Source: a virus. Taken from it: a stretch of 21,509 bases of DNA. The translations under genes and the position numbers were made by a program. Positions 21,350 through 21,509 of the stretch are shown here, piece by piece. Position 1 is the first letter of the stretch. Each line of letters opens with the position of its first letter. The stretch covers positions 1 to 21,509 of the IMG/VR virus record IMGVR_UViG_3300033148_002382. One strand, 5' to 3'. Below the pieces are notes generated by a model. That model saw only the letters and a program-made list of their open reading frames with translations, did no database searches and was not told where the DNA came from.

Positions 21350-21417
21350 ATGAACCCTTAGAGTTGCGCCGTCAGTCTGTAGTTTTGAAAGCTCGAACGA
21401 GCCAAGAGCAAAGGCTA

Positions 21418-21509
21418 CTAACTCGGCTCTGGCCCTTTGATAAAATTGGAGTCATTCCCCACGAACAATGATGCCTGGGCGCGAATCATCACGATCTCTC
21501 GATAGATTT
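21418..21509 (-). CDS. Partial upstream tail ORF, G-like candidate
   Basis: Only the last 29 codons are in the window (ending ASLFVGNDSNFIKGPEPS and a TAG at 21418-21420), and the 5' part lies beyond the right edge. It runs one frame away (+1) from the T-like ORF downstream and overlaps its open region at 21421-21451. In position it corresponds to the first tail chaperone (G-like) of siphoviruses. An alternative end in the T-like frame (…GIIVRGE then TGA) cannot be excluded from this fragment. Confidence 0.35.
   Translation of the reverse strand, partial: IYREIVMIRAQASLFVGNDSNFIKGPEPS

Overview
The window is a 21.5 kb piece of a tailed double-stranded DNA phage (or prophage) genome with siphovirus-type tail genes. 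Nearly every base is coding. Genes touch or overlap through ATGA, GTGA or TAATG junctions, and promoters look like sigma-70 with strong Shine-Dalgarno sites. The recognisable families (prim-pol/RepA-like primase-helicase, YdaS/Cro-like regulator, Sak4-like ATPase, Cas4/YqaJ-like nuclease, MT-A70 methylase, SLT-type lysin) are typical of phages of Proteobacteria. The host cannot be named from the sequence. No integrase, terminase, portal or capsid gene is present; head genes probably lie beyond the right edge.

Left end (1-2400): a primase-helicase gene and a small Cro/YdaS-like regulator gene read leftward. Past the primase stop codon lies an array of six short CGGGACA/TGTCCCG motifs, which I read as a candidate replication origin. 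Two fully overlapping, oppositely directed sigma-70-like promoters (2367-2400) and three short repeats at a 12-bp period separate the leftward genes from a long rightward early block.

Early block (2426-12174, + strand): a recombination set comes first (Sak4-like ATPase, helper ORFs, putative ssDNA-binding protein, Cas4/YqaJ-like nuclease). An HNH endonuclease gene with its own promoter follows, then an SF2 helicase with zinc-binding clusters, an MT-A70 adenine methylase and a VRR-NUC nuclease. A second promoter (9663-9691) begins a run of small ORFs that includes two membrane micro-proteins, a larger membrane protein and a PAPS-reductase-like PP-loop enzyme. One early gene (3730-4106) carries a clear single-base frameshift.

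Late block (21509-12161, - strand): reading right to left, it holds tail assembly chaperone, tape measure, distal tail-like, tail hub-like and small Cys-rich proteins, a second HNH endonuclease, a fibre-like protein and its likely chaperone. Then come the lysis genes (membrane protein, SLT lysin, holin, overlapping spanin-like pair) and an HTH-metallophosphoesterase. The late and early blocks converge and overlap by 14 nt at 12161-12174.

Points most worth following are the iteron-like array, the overlapping promoter switch, the possible -1 frameshift in the tail chaperone gene at the right edge, the overlapping spanin-like genes, the broken early gene, and the two HNH genes that each sit exactly against the start of the next gene.
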